Below, piece by piece: positions 45,401-52,050 of a stretch of 64,000 bases of DNA. Under the pieces are notes generated by a model, which saw only the letters and a list, made by a program, of their open reading frames with translations, ran no database searches and was not told the DNA's origin. Position 1 is the stretch's first letter; each line of letters opens with the position of its first letter. The stretch comes from Nageia nagi (lineage: Eukaryota > Pinophyta): contig JBITNC010000001.1 of assembly GCA_050084985.1 (NCBI GenBank), positions 45,322,001 through 45,386,000 of the forward strand, in the 5' to 3' direction. The translations under genes and the position numbers were made by a program.

Positions 45401-48065
45401 TTACTCACCTTGTGTAAGCAAGCTCATGGAGACTCACATGTCAGCTTAAAGTTGATCGACTACTATGTACAGTGAAACCAGTTGTGGTTAATGATTGTAT
45501 TGTAAACCATTTTTTGTCAAATGGTAATGTAGTGAGTCTCAAACTAGTTCTCAAAAAGATTCTCAAATATGTAAATGTTCTCATCTCCACTTGTATCTCT
45601 ATGGAGGAGAACTCTCTCTTACTCTCTCTCTTCTCTCTTCTACACTCTATCCCAATATTGCATTAAGGGGGAGTGTTAGAATTTATAATGAAATATTGTG
45701 AATATCTAAACTCCTTGTAAATTCAATTAATCACTTAAAGGATATGTAGATACCTTAAGAGATTAATTGAATTCTTTATTATATAGACTTTGACTTTACC
45801 AAGTGGTTAGTTGGTAGGTTAAAGTTAGGTGATACATTTATTGTAACCCTAACCTTACCCTTGGGTTAAAGGGAGGTTAAGGAGGTGCTCTCAAGTTATA
45901 AATAGAGGGTCTCTCCTCTTATAACATAACTAAGTTTTTGGAGTAAGATTACTCTACTAGTTGTGTAGGAGAGGAAGAGAATAGTTGTAAGAGGGGCATA
46001 CTTGAGAATTGAGATACTAGTTGTGGATATACTCCCAAGGAGGGAGGAACCACATTATATGTGTGTTATCTTGTGTATGATTGAGTTTCCTAGTCTTGGT
46101 TCTTGAGGATTAGATCTAGCCTAAATCCTTCACTTTTTGAGGGTTCCACTAACTTAAGTGAGCTTTATCCTTATTTTATAACATCAAAACACACCTAACT
46201 ACATAAAAATACTCCTAGCTATCTCTAGAAGAGGGATGTCCCACTCCATGTGGCAGAATAGAGACATTACAATGCAATGGATAAATGGGACACTAAAATT
46301 GGGGACATTACATAACCATAGAGCAAATGTTGGGTATAGATATCCATAGCCTAAATATAATGTTGATGTGTGGTCTATCCGATGCTTTATTGATCAACAT
46401 CTTCTCCATTACAAAGAGAGAAGGAGCATTATAAAGAGTATTTGAAGGGAGAAAAGACAAATGGCTAAGAAAGATAGATATAGAGATGGATAAGTAGATA
46501 GTGAACAGTTGCCTAAAATGGTTAAAAGACAAAGGTATATTAATATTCCAAACAACTTGCAAATTGTAATACTAACGATCAATCTTGCCTGACAAATTTG
46601 ATGTATCTAGTGAATAACATAGCAGAAAATATTTTGGCATTTGTTTTGACTTGTTAAGAATTTGCAAAGCAGGTTTATTTAAACTTTCTTGAAAAATAAT
46701 CATTTGTTGCCATTAATGAGACTGTTGGCATTTAAATAAAGGTTAATATACAAAGGCTTCGATATTTTAAATTTTTTACTCTTTCTATTAGCAAACATAT
46801 AATGGAAACTCTCCTTAATATTTGTTCTACAGGATAATCACATAAAATATTCACAAGAAATGCTCCCCTTCAACTCCAAACATGAAAAAGAGAAACTAAA
46901 AATATAGTCATGGTATATTAAGAGAACCATACCTCTCCAGCCACAATGAACTTTCCACCAAAATGTGAATATGCCACGCATGTCAATGGTTTTGGAGTTC
47001 TAGGGGCCATTAAGAAGCGAACTTGACAATTTAAATTGACATTGTACACAACTACCACACACCCAGCAAGGTATACAAAGTCCCCTGTTGCAAAATTAGA
47101 AGCAAATCCGCTTGAATTTGTGGTTGTCAAACCAATCACCTTTTCCAATTCAAGCTGTGGACATAAAAATACAAAATTTTACAAAATATAATTAATAACT
47201 TAACAATGATCATATACAAAAATAGGGTATAATTGGGATTCATTATTTTTGATACAAACATTAGGTCCTTTAAGGAGCAAATCATTTAAATATGATTGAA
47301 TAGATTAAAAAAAGGAGAGCCATTTCTAGAGCAAACTTGAAGTAATCATTAAACTAATTCAGAAGTAACATTAATTAGTGATAGCTAAAAACAAATTGTA
47401 GCATTATAATCATATATATAACCACAAAAATAACAGCCAAAATCAAGAAAATACAAATTTTAAAATGTCACCACTGATATATGATGACCACAAACAAATA
47501 TTACAAGACTTTTCTATAAAACTGTGGGCAGAAAAATTCAAAATATATATAATAAATTAACAATAATCATGTACAAAAAAAGATAAAATTGAAATTCAAA
47601 CAAAAGGTCCTTGAGGAGCAAGGCATTTAAATATGATTGAATAGGATAAAAAAGAAGGGCCATTTCTAGAGCAAACTTGAATCAATCATTAAACTAATTC
47701 AGAATCAATCATCGTAAGACTGTAGTTGTAAAAACGAGAAGGGGAGCCCAGTTATAAATACCAGATTGTTTGGGAAAAAAAAAAATATCAAACACAAATT
47801 TCAAAGTCCCAGCTATATACGAATGCACAAATGAGAAAATATGGAAATAACAAATTGAACTAAAACATATTCACAAAAATTAGCTTAACATGCATAATCT
47901 CCAAAGTTTTAATCTGCATTTTCAGCATTGACATTTGTAGAAACGAATTTGTGAATATTTATATAACCTAATGAAGAAAAAATTGTCTGAAATTTAGGGT
48001 TTTAATGACTTGAAAACCTTTCCAGGCTGCTCTTTTCTTCTTTGTTTACGCTTCATCCGTGCCAT
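18169..48065 (-). CDS. WD40 protein like MAPKBP1/WDR62, exons 1-8 (partial gene)
   Basis: Eight exons (1366 coding bases, about 455 residues) join with consistent phases 0,0,1,1,0,1,0,1. The product follows the animal MAPKBP1/WDR62 order closely: LEKVIGLTT, LAGCVVVVYN, GE/SGHQPAVIIWD across the exon 2-3 border, HKYGVSCVEFSPNG, CLWDWKSGML, FFLTAGVKHLKQW, ACACSNGVVRL, DAIACSF, YSDHSLYVWN, HSACIWDI and CSADGTIRLWD. It therefore covers the first WD40 propeller and the start of the next. Animal homologues are signalling and spindle scaffolds; the plant role is not shown by sequence. The C-terminal half must lie left of the window. No stop or frameshift was found in the exons, so the gene looks functional despite a 27-kb intron full of transposons. 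Confidence 0.88.
18555..18610 (-). CDS. WD40 gene exon 7
   Basis: 56 bases between TTTGCAG and GTGCG, phase 1 to phase 0. Encodes AVIYSDHSLYVWNIHNLSQ, the WD40 strand block matching the animal YNDHSIYVWDV block. Confidence 0.85.
18703..18919 (-). CDS. WD40 gene exon 6
   Basis: 217 bases between TTCGCAG and GTGAGT, phase 0 to phase 1. Encodes SYGLAVSDSHVACACSNGVV through PDAIACSFSASQKL, corresponding to the family's CGCADGTVRLF and PDTIAL blocks. Confidence 0.87.
18999..19054 (-). CDS. WD40 gene exon 5
   Basis: 56 bases between TTCTCAG and GTATGC, phase 1 to phase 0. Encodes GILCLLQSGVAIKKWVNLK, matching the animal GLLCEFSDRRLLDKWVELR segment. Confidence 0.85.
19138..19518 (-). CDS. WD40 gene exon 4
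   Basis: 381 bases, the longest exon here, between TGCTTCAG and GTAAAGT, phase 1 to phase 1. Encodes GKHLVSVGFPHDGFLCLWDW, then SDGNFFLTAGVKHLKQW and a Ser-rich stretch to YALTAAG. Confidence 0.9.
19635..19743 (-). CDS. WD40 gene exon 3
   Basis: 109 bases between GCTTACAG and GTTAGT, phase 0 to phase 1. Encodes SGHQPAVIIWDSYTG through HKYGVSCVEFSPN. The family's GESGH motif is split exactly at the 27-kb intron, which supports joining it to exon 2. Confidence 0.88.
20329..20344. repeat. (CA)n microsatellite
   Basis: About eight CA units in intron 2. Confidence 0.9.
21291..22985 (+). mobile_element. Small LTR-type element, probably non-autonomous
   Basis: A left segment (21291 to about 21500) and a right segment (22723 to about 22985) are diverged direct repeats. 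Both begin TGTTA(C/T)GA, share ATTGGTTGATTCCA, CATAATCA, ATATTG(A/G)AAA and TCACAAATATTTGG. A purine run GAAGGGGGAGGG ends two bases before the right copy, as a polypurine tract should. The right copy has a TATAAATAGG box near 22845. The 1.2-kb interior has only short broken frames and no recognised gag or pol motif. Exact right end and target duplication are not resolved. Confidence 0.6.
24355..24765 (+). pseudogene. LINE-type RNase H domain remnant
   Basis: Across frame breaks the segment reads RDHEGKIVHTFCMGLSLETS (matching the IRD.EG...FS.GLG..TNN block of plant L1-type RNase H) and later ISHMSIKSNKVADLLANL (matching the I.HIYRE.N.VAD.LAN block). These are the first and last conserved parts of that domain. 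Stops and frame changes separate them. Upstream reverse transcriptase was not recognised, and no poly-A tail or target duplication was seen. Confidence 0.55.
24766..25997. other. Intron sequence without recognised gene
   Basis: AT-rich DNA with short open frames only. Two close copies of a TACTAAATGTGCATTGGCATCA-like unit occur near 25555-25630; nothing else stands out. Confidence 0.4.
26976..26984 (+). promoter_or_regulatory. TATA-like box, left side of TE-A copy 2
   Basis: TATAAATAG, identical to the box in copy 1 and at nearly the same distance from the end. Both are followed within about 30 bp by a TGTTG(C/T)CCTAA string. Confidence 0.5.
27400..31921 (-). pseudogene. Long decayed minus-strand ORF of TE-A copy 2, unknown protein
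   Basis: The best part is 183 codons from the ATG at 31921, beginning MKMTSRIRPPPPKTRK and containing FNAIMMPFAVSFPDLCYEV and MDFSPEGIEAAFGWRRYGD. After the stop at 31370 the reading continues in shifted frames: TPKYGKEFIGFIAMISSGRA (about 31260), an about 1-kb non-coding interruption (29900-30950), then pieces at 29869-29684, 29602-29384, 29314-28826 (Lys-rich) and 28715-28203. A heptad-rich, probably coiled-coil tail runs to about 27400. I recognise no catalytic motif. A Gag-like or accessory transposon protein with globular N-terminus, basic centre and coiled-coil C-terminus is a reasonable guess only. Confidence 0.5.
30673..30747. repeat. Two related CCCGATA palindromes
   Basis: 30673-30688 is TATCGGG, CT, CCCGATA. 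30724-30747 is a 24-bp palindrome, arm TAAATATCGGG with AA centre. They lie within the non-coding segment that interrupts the TE-A copy 2 reading frame and may belong to a small inserted element. Confidence 0.7.
32352..33830. repeat. TE-A copy 2 hairpin array, about 10 units
   Basis: Roughly ten units near 32352, 32470, 32660, 32850, 32960, 33075, 33195, 33430, 33541 and 33755. The common form is GGTGCAC or GCGCACC, T-rich spacer, GGTACATG, a loop such as CAAAAG, CATGTCC, A-rich spacer, then CATGCGC or TGCACC. The unit at 33541-33588 pairs GCGCA with TGCGC and ACATG with CATGT. At 33075 the inner arms are GTGC and GCAC instead of ATGC and GCAT, a paired change. The layout equals copy 1 but the core differs, so the structure is better kept than the sequence. 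Confidence 0.75.
32769..32776 (-). promoter_or_regulatory. TATA-like box, right side of TE-A copy 2
   Basis: The minus strand reads GTTATATATATGAGGTCACC, downstream of the hairpin array and about 850 bp before the ATG at 31921. It is a candidate promoter for the minus-strand frame. Confidence 0.4.
33997..34799. other. Intron sequence without recognised gene
   Basis: No coding or repeat structure that I can name between TE-A copy 2 and the SINE. Confidence 0.4.
34800..34985 (-). mobile_element. tRNA-derived SINE (approximate limits)
   Basis: On the minus strand GTAATGGTGCTAGCCTGTTGG (about 34943-34963) resembles a polymerase III A box. GGTTCCAATCC (34911-34921) is a near-perfect B box, about 35 bp downstream as in tRNA genes. 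No cloverleaf fold is apparent, so it is a SINE head rather than a tRNA gene. Ends and target duplication were not fixed. Confidence 0.45.
35701..35948. mobile_element. hAT-type MITE, 248 bp, with perfect 8-bp TSD
   Basis: Terminal inverted repeats CATAGTTGTCAAACTC and GAGTTTTACAACTATG match at all but one position. The eight bases GTTTTTAC occur at 35693-35700 and 35949-35956, an exact 8-bp target duplication typical of the hAT superfamily. The interior is non-coding, with clusters of CGAGTCC/CCAAGTC-type sequence next to both ends and an AT-rich centre. Confidence 0.9.
35957..37392. other. Intron sequence without recognised gene
   Basis: Short open frames only. It holds AATGTCCCC at about 36163. 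A complementary GGGGACATTACA stands at about 46302-46313 beyond the copia insert, so an older element with TGTAATGTCCCC ends may have been present before the copia insertion. Its limits could not be fixed. Confidence 0.35.
37393..37397. repeat. Target-site duplication CTTTT of copia element 2
   Basis: CTTTT at 37393-37397 and at 46133-46137 flank the two LTR ends exactly. Confidence 0.9.
37398..37856 (+). repeat. Left LTR of copia element 2 (459 bp)
   Basis: Starts TGTTAGAATTT and ends AAATCCTTCA. It has a TATA box 223 bp inside, followed by an AGAGAATAG-rich transcribed region. Confidence 0.95.
37621..37629 (+). promoter_or_regulatory. TATA box in the left LTR of copia element 2
   Basis: TATAAATAG, followed by AGGGCCTCTCC. 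The right LTR keeps the box at 45897-45905. Confidence 0.75.
37859..37870 (+). promoter_or_regulatory. Primer-binding site for initiator tRNA-Met
   Basis: TGGTATCAGAGC, two bases after the LTR end, identical to the site in the Sirevirus. Confidence 0.95.
37871..37954 (+). repeat. Four 21-bp tandem repeats next to the primer site
   Basis: Four consecutive units of TTGGTGTGGAAGCTCTTCTT plus C or T start at the base after the primer site. The last unit carries two changes. Tandem duplication directly next to the primer site suggests slippage during minus-strand initiation, or a role in leader RNA structure. Confidence 0.9.
37955..38716 (+). other. Copia element 2 leader, AT-rich part
   Basis: Non-coding. 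A run of AT dinucleotides lies at 38468-38489. A 60-bp direct repeat (38583-38642 and 38659-38719, sharing GAAATCATATATTAACTGAG) ends at the start of the PPR-derived segment and may mark the capture or insertion boundary. Confidence 0.7.
38717..39282 (+). pseudogene. Decayed PPR repeat array captured in the copia leader
   Basis: Plus-strand translation, switching frames at breaks, gives repeated PPR blocks: RELFDKLPPRN, MIAGYAPNGY, then SWTALIAGYSPNGYVARHA, RELFNML, AIIAEYAQNGYVETVRNLFD, WTALLVGYAQTRYVA and MIAGYAQNEYDERVCKLF. The blocks recur about every 93 bp (31 residues), the length of the S-type repeat of plant PLS-class PPR proteins. Several stops and frame shifts exclude function. It lies between primer site and gag, so it is host coding sequence carried inside the element, or an insertion into it. 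No DYW or E domain was seen here. Confidence 0.8.
39283..40831 (+). other. Copia element 2 leader, distal part
   Basis: Non-coding up to gag. It contains a CCTGCCGCCTCCGCCC-like pyrimidine block near 39440, long T runs, and several purine runs such as AAAAGGGGGGAGG near 39789 and AAAAAGGGGGGAA near 39852 that resemble polypurine tracts. These could reflect inserted or rearranged retroelement sequence. Confidence 0.5.
40832..41977 (+). pseudogene. gag: Copia element 2 gag-protease, disabled
   Basis: Reading starts MVETFIPKHILDGSNFG at 40832 and meets TGA at 40886-40888, where the family has Trp. It then stays open to 41977. Gag shows the UBN2-type helical region (AWDRLKKIYLG), a zinc knuckle CNFCGIFGHKEYDC near 41634-41675 and a protease start DWIVDSGCTNHM near 41800. 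The frame ends shortly after the protease, at a nine-T run (41961-41969) where the reading shifts into the pol frame. Both lesions look like simple inactivating mutations. Confidence 0.88.
41940..44747 (+). pseudogene. pol: Copia element 2 pol, disabled by an internal stop
   Basis: The frame follows gag by one shift. Integrase: LWHQRLGHLN and CVRCILGK zinc region, HSDLMGP, SDNGGEY and NGVAERKNR, giving the D-D-E core. Reverse transcriptase: [23 protein letters not shown] and [14 protein letters not shown] at 43692-43694 interrupts it just after that block. The same frame then continues with LYVDDLLITGNN (about 43785) and RNase H (SDSDYGGDRDDKKSTS, SADLFTKPLP) to the stop at 44745. Apart from the stop all main motifs are kept, in keeping with moderate LTR divergence. 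Confidence 0.9.
44807..45190 (+). repeat. Seven tandem repeats with conserved hairpins, copia element 2 3' region
   Basis: Units of about 50 bp start TACCTCC(A/G)TGG and end TTGTTGTACA. In each, AAGTTTG, a ten-base loop (CTCTGCGTGA or CTTTGCGTGA) and CAAACTT can pair: arms at 44819/44836, 44892/44909, 44941/44958, 44991/45008 and 45040/45057. Unit 6 has AAGTTC (45107) with GAACTT (45125); unit 7 has GAGTTT (45156) with AAACTC (45174). Both are double changes that keep pairing. TACC and GGTA just before form a second small inverted repeat. Location is after the pol stop, in the untranslated 3' part. Confidence 0.9.
45191..45664 (+). other. Copia element 2 3' untranslated region
   Basis: Non-coding between hairpin array and polypurine tract, ending in a pyrimidine-rich run of CTCTCTCTTACTCTCTC type near 45612-45640. 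Confidence 0.6.
45665..45673 (+). promoter_or_regulatory. Polypurine tract of copia element 2
   Basis: AAGGGGGAG directly precedes the right LTR. Confidence 0.9.
45674..46132 (+). repeat. Right LTR of copia element 2 (459 bp)
   Basis: Same length as the left LTR with no net indel and about a dozen substitutions, mostly transitions; TATA at 45897-45905. Confidence 0.95.
46138..46932. other. Intron 2 proximal part, no gene recognised
   Basis: AT-rich DNA between copia element 2 and the exon 2 donor. GGGGACATTACA at about 46302-46313 resembles the end of an LTR beginning TGTAATGTCCCC on the minus strand. Confidence 0.4.
46933..47154 (-). CDS. WD40 gene exon 2
   Basis: 222 bases between TGTCCACAG and GTATGG, phase 0 to phase 0. 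Encodes LELEKVIGLTTTNSSGF, then GDFVYLAGCVVVVYNVNLN and CVAYSHFGGKFIVAGE. These correspond to the opening of the first propeller in MAPKBP1/WDR62 proteins. Confidence 0.88.
47155..48017 (-). other. Intron 1 of the WD40 gene with an internal duplication
   Basis: 863 bp. Segments 47168-47366 and 47525-47705 are diverged direct copies, sharing GGAGCAA, CATTTAAATATGATTGAATA, GGCCATTTCTAGAGCAAACT and ATCATTAAACTAATTCAGAA, about 350 bp apart. Donor GTTTTC, acceptor CCACAG. Confidence 0.75.
48018..48065 (-). CDS. WD40 gene exon 1, start region
   Basis: 48 bases encode the basic peptide MARMKRKQRRKEQPGK, ending at the donor AAG/GTTTTC, after which phase and sense run into exon 2. The start at 48065 is chosen as the first ATG of the basic tract; another ATG sits at 48056. 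The frame is open upstream to an ATG at 48212, and a GT near 48117 could be the donor of an earlier leader intron, so the true 5' end is uncertain. Confidence 0.6.
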
Positions 48066-49822
48066 TTTCGACCGCAGTCCTCCAATGCCAAGCGGAACAG
48101 CTTGCTTACTTGTTACCTGAAGGGCAGTAAAAACTAGAGCAGGAGGAAGCCTGGGAAAATTCTGTAAGGCACGCCCAGATCTGTGGTTTCGAAATGGGGG
48201 TGGAAAGTTCAAATTCTACCATTTAAACGGTTGGGTACGTCCCGCGTTTGATTTTTGAACAACCACGGTGGGACTGGGATAGCTCGCTTAATATCTTTCC
48301 TTTTTTTTTCACTCTTTTTAAAAAAAAATTGGAATTTTTGTGTGTATTATTTTGCAGTTTTCAAAGTTTAGTTTTCCATGTATCATTGCAGGCTTCTCTT
48401 CTACAAAAGGTTTTTTTTTATGAGTTTTAACAGTCATTATGCAAATTACATATTGTATAAGTCATATTAACATGTAAAAAAATTTATATTTAAGTTTGTA
48501 AAGATAGAAGATTAGTATTACATATCATTTTTGAAGATAGAGAGTAATTATAGTAGTGTTTTAAAGATAATGTTCTTTAAGATCAATCTCAATCTTCAAG
48601 TAAGTATTACCTATGCCTATAGTAAAAACACTCCTTACTTATGTCTATAGTAAAAACTCTCCTTAGAAGATTAGTATTAGTTTTGTTATATTGGTGAATC
48701 TAACTTTCTTACAATCCTTGTATAATCGAAATCTATATTTTCATATTTTTCTCTTTGTAAACCCCTTTTTTTTATAAAGCCTATATAATTTGCATGGTCA
48801 AAAGACTTAAAAATCTTATACCTCTTAGGAGAAGAGCTAAATTCAAAGTCAACATGGAATTTTGTAATACTATTAAATCAAATATAAATAAGAATAAATA
48901 TGATAATCCTAGATCTAAAATCAATGATAAAGATGATAATGAGAAAGATGTCTTTGATTCAAATGGTACCCAAGTAATTGGTTAATGATATAATCTTCAT
49001 GTCATGTGTAACCCTAAATTTTGCCAAGATGTTCAAAACTATCTTTTGTAATATTCAATTGTTTTTAATAAGACTTATTATTCTTTAATAAAGATATCAT
49101 CTTACACCTATTAAGAAGAAATCATCATAACTAATAAAGTTCTTTCTTCATCTCAACCACTCTTGTATATTCCTCACACATCAACCATTAATCCTACTAC
49201 CCATAAGAGGCCAAGTCGTTGATTACATCACATCTTCTAGCCAACACAAGTCTACTTTTGAAATATCATAATCTAGTAACCAATTCACTTAACACCTACC
49301 TCATTTTAACTCAATCAAAAACTAGTGTAACAATTTTTTTAAATGCTACTCTAATTTATGCCATAATCATTGCTCATTTTTTTGCCCCTTTAATCACATA
49401 TGTATCACATTATCATATACTAACTCTTAACCTAGCATTACTAGTATTCCATCTAAAAACCTCACCCTTATTAAAGCTTGATATCTTGAACTCTTCAAGA
49501 TAATGATCTCACATTACACCAAAATTGATTTTCTAGCATGGCCATTTTATGACAATTATTTTACAGTAATTTTAAAGCATCAAAATAGAAATAACAAACG
49601 ATAATTTCATGAGTGGTTTAAAAACTACCCTCATAAGATATGTTAGATGATAGTTTTAAAAATGATTTTAAATTTTCCCTTATATATATAATACAGTGAC
49701 TCTTTAAAACTATCATAAATATTCAATCTTTAAAAAAACCATGTGCACATGTATTGCCAAAAAATTGGGGTTAATTGCCCAAATTGGAAACAAATGAGAG
49801 GCATAAGGTGAGTGAGCAGAGA
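48066..49822. other. Upstream region of the WD40 gene, no gene recognised
   Basis: It should hold the promoter of the WD40 gene near 48100-48400. At about 49505 ACATTACACCAAAATTG with ATTTTATGACAATTATTTTAC shortly after resembles the terminal and subterminal part of a plant CACTA transposon, but the opposite end was not found. The 48420-48790 part ends in 'CTTGTATAATCG...TTTGTAAACCCC' like a plant LTR; no partner was seen. Confidence 0.35.
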
Positions 49823-49859
49823 TTAGGAAAGAGAGTGAATACCAAGCGAGAGATAAAAG

Positions 49860-50764
49860 GAGAGGCACGAGAGTGAAGGAGAGGGAATGACTCCATCACA
49901 ATTGCTTGTAAATTGAGACACAAAACCCTCTTTCATTGGTCTTTGCCATATCCATTCATTACATATCCTCCAATCATTGTAGTTCATAAATAAATTGTTC
50001 ATAACACATCTTATCAAAAAAAACCCTTTTCATCTTAATGTTCCCACATTTTGCATACATGTCTACTAGGGTTGTTATCACAATTACATGCTAAAGAAAC
50101 CCACATCTAGTTATTTGTCCATGAATGTCCATACTCCAATTTGTTATGAATTATATAGGCACTAAGTAAACAAATCCACACTACAACATCTTTTCAAACA
50201 AAACCCTTGCAGTATAAATGCTTCCACTTTTTGCATATATGTCAATCAAGGTTGTTATCACAATTCTACATGAAAGAAACGCACATCTAGTTATTTTTCC
50301 ATGAATGTCCATGCTCCATTTTGTTATAAATTATACTATCACCAAGCAAACAAGTCCTCATTGTAGCATATTTTTAAACAAAAACCTTATCATCTTAATG
50401 GTCCCATGTTTTGCATATATGTTTATCAAAGTTGTCATCACAATTAAAAATGAAAGAAACCTAAATCTAATTATTTGACTATGAATTTCCATGTCCGATT
50501 TTAAAGTTGCAAAAGTTGCACATATAATCGAAATACAAGCAATGATTATTGAATTTGGTTTGAAACTAGTTAATTGCATTTTCTGAAAAACTCTTAAGAG
50601 CCTCTAATTCATACTTGTTATGTGCATATATTATGATCATTGCATTTTATGAGATTATGTCTCTTTGTTGCATTTTACCAAATAGCACATAGGACTTTTG
50701 TATGTTCTCAAAATTAGCTGCAAAAATATTTATTCCATTTTTATAACAAATATCCTTTAGTAAA
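49860..50764 (-). pseudogene. PPR repeat pseudogene with 180-bp triplication
   Basis: Minus-strand reading gives typical PLS-class PPR text: VLFGKMQQRDIIS and NAMIIIYAHNKYELEALKSF at the 5' side, then MQLTSFKPNSIIIACIS, EIHSQIIRFRF and TTLINIYAKHGTIK (50579-50358). Two more diverged copies of the IHGQITRC...TTLIDIYAK block follow at about 180-bp intervals (around 50310-50200 and 50130-50010), then a last MIGGYVMNGYG. Stops and frame shifts are frequent. The 60-residue period does not fit the normal 31/35/36-residue units, so it is a secondary tandem duplication. Such proteins bind organelle RNA; this copy cannot be active. Confidence 0.8.
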
Positions 50765-51120
50765 TCACCAATAATCATCATATGAACATTATCCATCCTT
50801 GAAGTGGTGAAAATGATATGCATCCCTTACAACAATTTTTGATGCAATGATATTAGAGAGGAACTTTTTTGCAAAGTGGTACTTACCACATACTCAATTG
50901 TTTTTCACAACTCAAATGGTTATTCTTAACAACCCAAAAATAGCTTCGATTTTATCTTTTATGGTAGTGAAGAATTTGTTCCTTCTCTTTCTCCTTGACA
51001 TCTTGTAAAATAAATCCCATATAAGGAACATATCCTACTGCTTTCATCACCTGAGATAATATTTTTGATGTGATTTATCTACCATAAAATAAGTATTTCA
51101 ACATTTTTTGTATGTTTAAA
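50765..51120 (-). pseudogene. DYW-domain C-terminus of a PPR pseudogene
   Basis: Minus-strand reading from about 51095 shows FMVDKSHQ (the family's V.D.SHP block), VMKAVGYVPYMGFILQDVKE and KEQILHYHKR, then a degenerate middle, then KIVVRDAYHFHHFKDG and DDYW followed directly by TGA at 50767-50765. This is the E+/DYW end of an organelle RNA-editing PPR protein. Stops occur inside. It lies upstream of the PPR repeats at 49860-50764 on the same strand, so the two pieces belong to different gene copies or were rearranged. Confidence 0.8.
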
Positions 51121-52050
51121 AAAAATGGTAGCAAAAGAGAATATGATCACCTAACATTGAAAAACAAGGCCCAAGCTTGAAAACTTATAAATATGTTTTA
51201 ATGAAAGCTTGTATCAATATCTTGCATAATTTAACATTAACAAATATTTAAATAATCTCTTAGAAAAACCCCAGGCTCAAAAGCACCCCTCAATATTTGA
51301 AGTTTTTTTATAATCTAACAACTAGTTGAAATTGTATCCACCTAAATAAGGTTTTCTATTTATTATAAATCATATTTTTGGTATTAAGAAATATTATTGT
51401 AAAAAGGTACAAATGTAAATAAAGCACCATAAGCGATGTAATTCATGTAAATCTCAAAAAGCATAATTATCAATGAGGCTCAATTATAAAAGAAGATCAA
51501 AAGTAAAGAATTCCCTATCAAACCAGATCCTCACAATATTTGGATAGGTTGACTTCAAGATTGTCCCACAATATTTAAAATAATAAAGTCATTTATCAAC
51601 ACCACCCCTTTAAGGATATGTTATCTTCCTTTGCATGAACACATTATCTTTGAGCTTGTATCCATATCTTGTAAGAAGAATGGTGCACGTGGTGTATAAT
51701 CAAGACTAAAGTAAGGACACCAACTCCCTTATCTCTATACATTTGAAGCTCCGAATTTATGAGGAAACTCGTCTTGGTCCAAGGGATATTAGATTTGGTG
51801 AGGAGAGATCCGATCTAATTTGTGTATCACTCAAAATATCTTTAGATTGGTATAATAAGACCAACAATTGATATTCCATATATCATTAGTGAATTATTTA
51901 TTTAATTCATTATCTAGATTCTACATTTTAGTGAACTTGACTAATTTGAAGGATTTTGTTCTTACAAGTAAAATCTTGCACACATATACAATGAAATTTA
52001 CAATGTTGGTGATGTTTATTGTCTAAAAAAAGAATGTCTTTGCAGTTTTA
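51121..52050. other. AT-rich sequence without recognised gene
   Basis: No coding signal or repeat that I can name between the DYW fragment and the Gypsy relic. Confidence 0.4.

Larger units (their letters stand above)
37398..46132 (+). mobile_element. Copia element 2, complete but disabled
   Basis: 8735 bp with two 459-bp LTRs, initiator tRNA-Met primer site, an unusually long leader of about 3 kb, gag-protease, integrase, reverse transcriptase and RNase H, a 3' region with a tandem hairpin array, a polypurine tract and a perfect CTTTT duplication. The LTRs differ at about a dozen of 459 positions, so it is older than the Sirevirus at 5719. Gag-pol carries a stop near the start, a homopolymer frameshift and a stop before the reverse-transcriptase active site. 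The leader contains decayed PPR repeats. It sits in sense opposite to the host WD40 gene, inside intron 2. The lineage within plant copia is not certain; short LTRs and YVDDLL exclude Sirevirus. Confidence 0.93.
19744..46932 (-). other. Intron 2 of the WD40 gene, 27.2 kb
   Basis: Starts with donor GTATGG (46931-46932 downward) and ends with TTACAG at 19744. It contains the small LTR element at 21291, a LINE remnant, TE-A copy 2, a SINE, a MITE and the copia element at 37398-46132. The parts 19744-21290 and 22986-24354 hold no gene that I can recognise. Exons on either side fit in frame and motif, so the insertions have apparently been tolerated. Confidence 0.8.
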
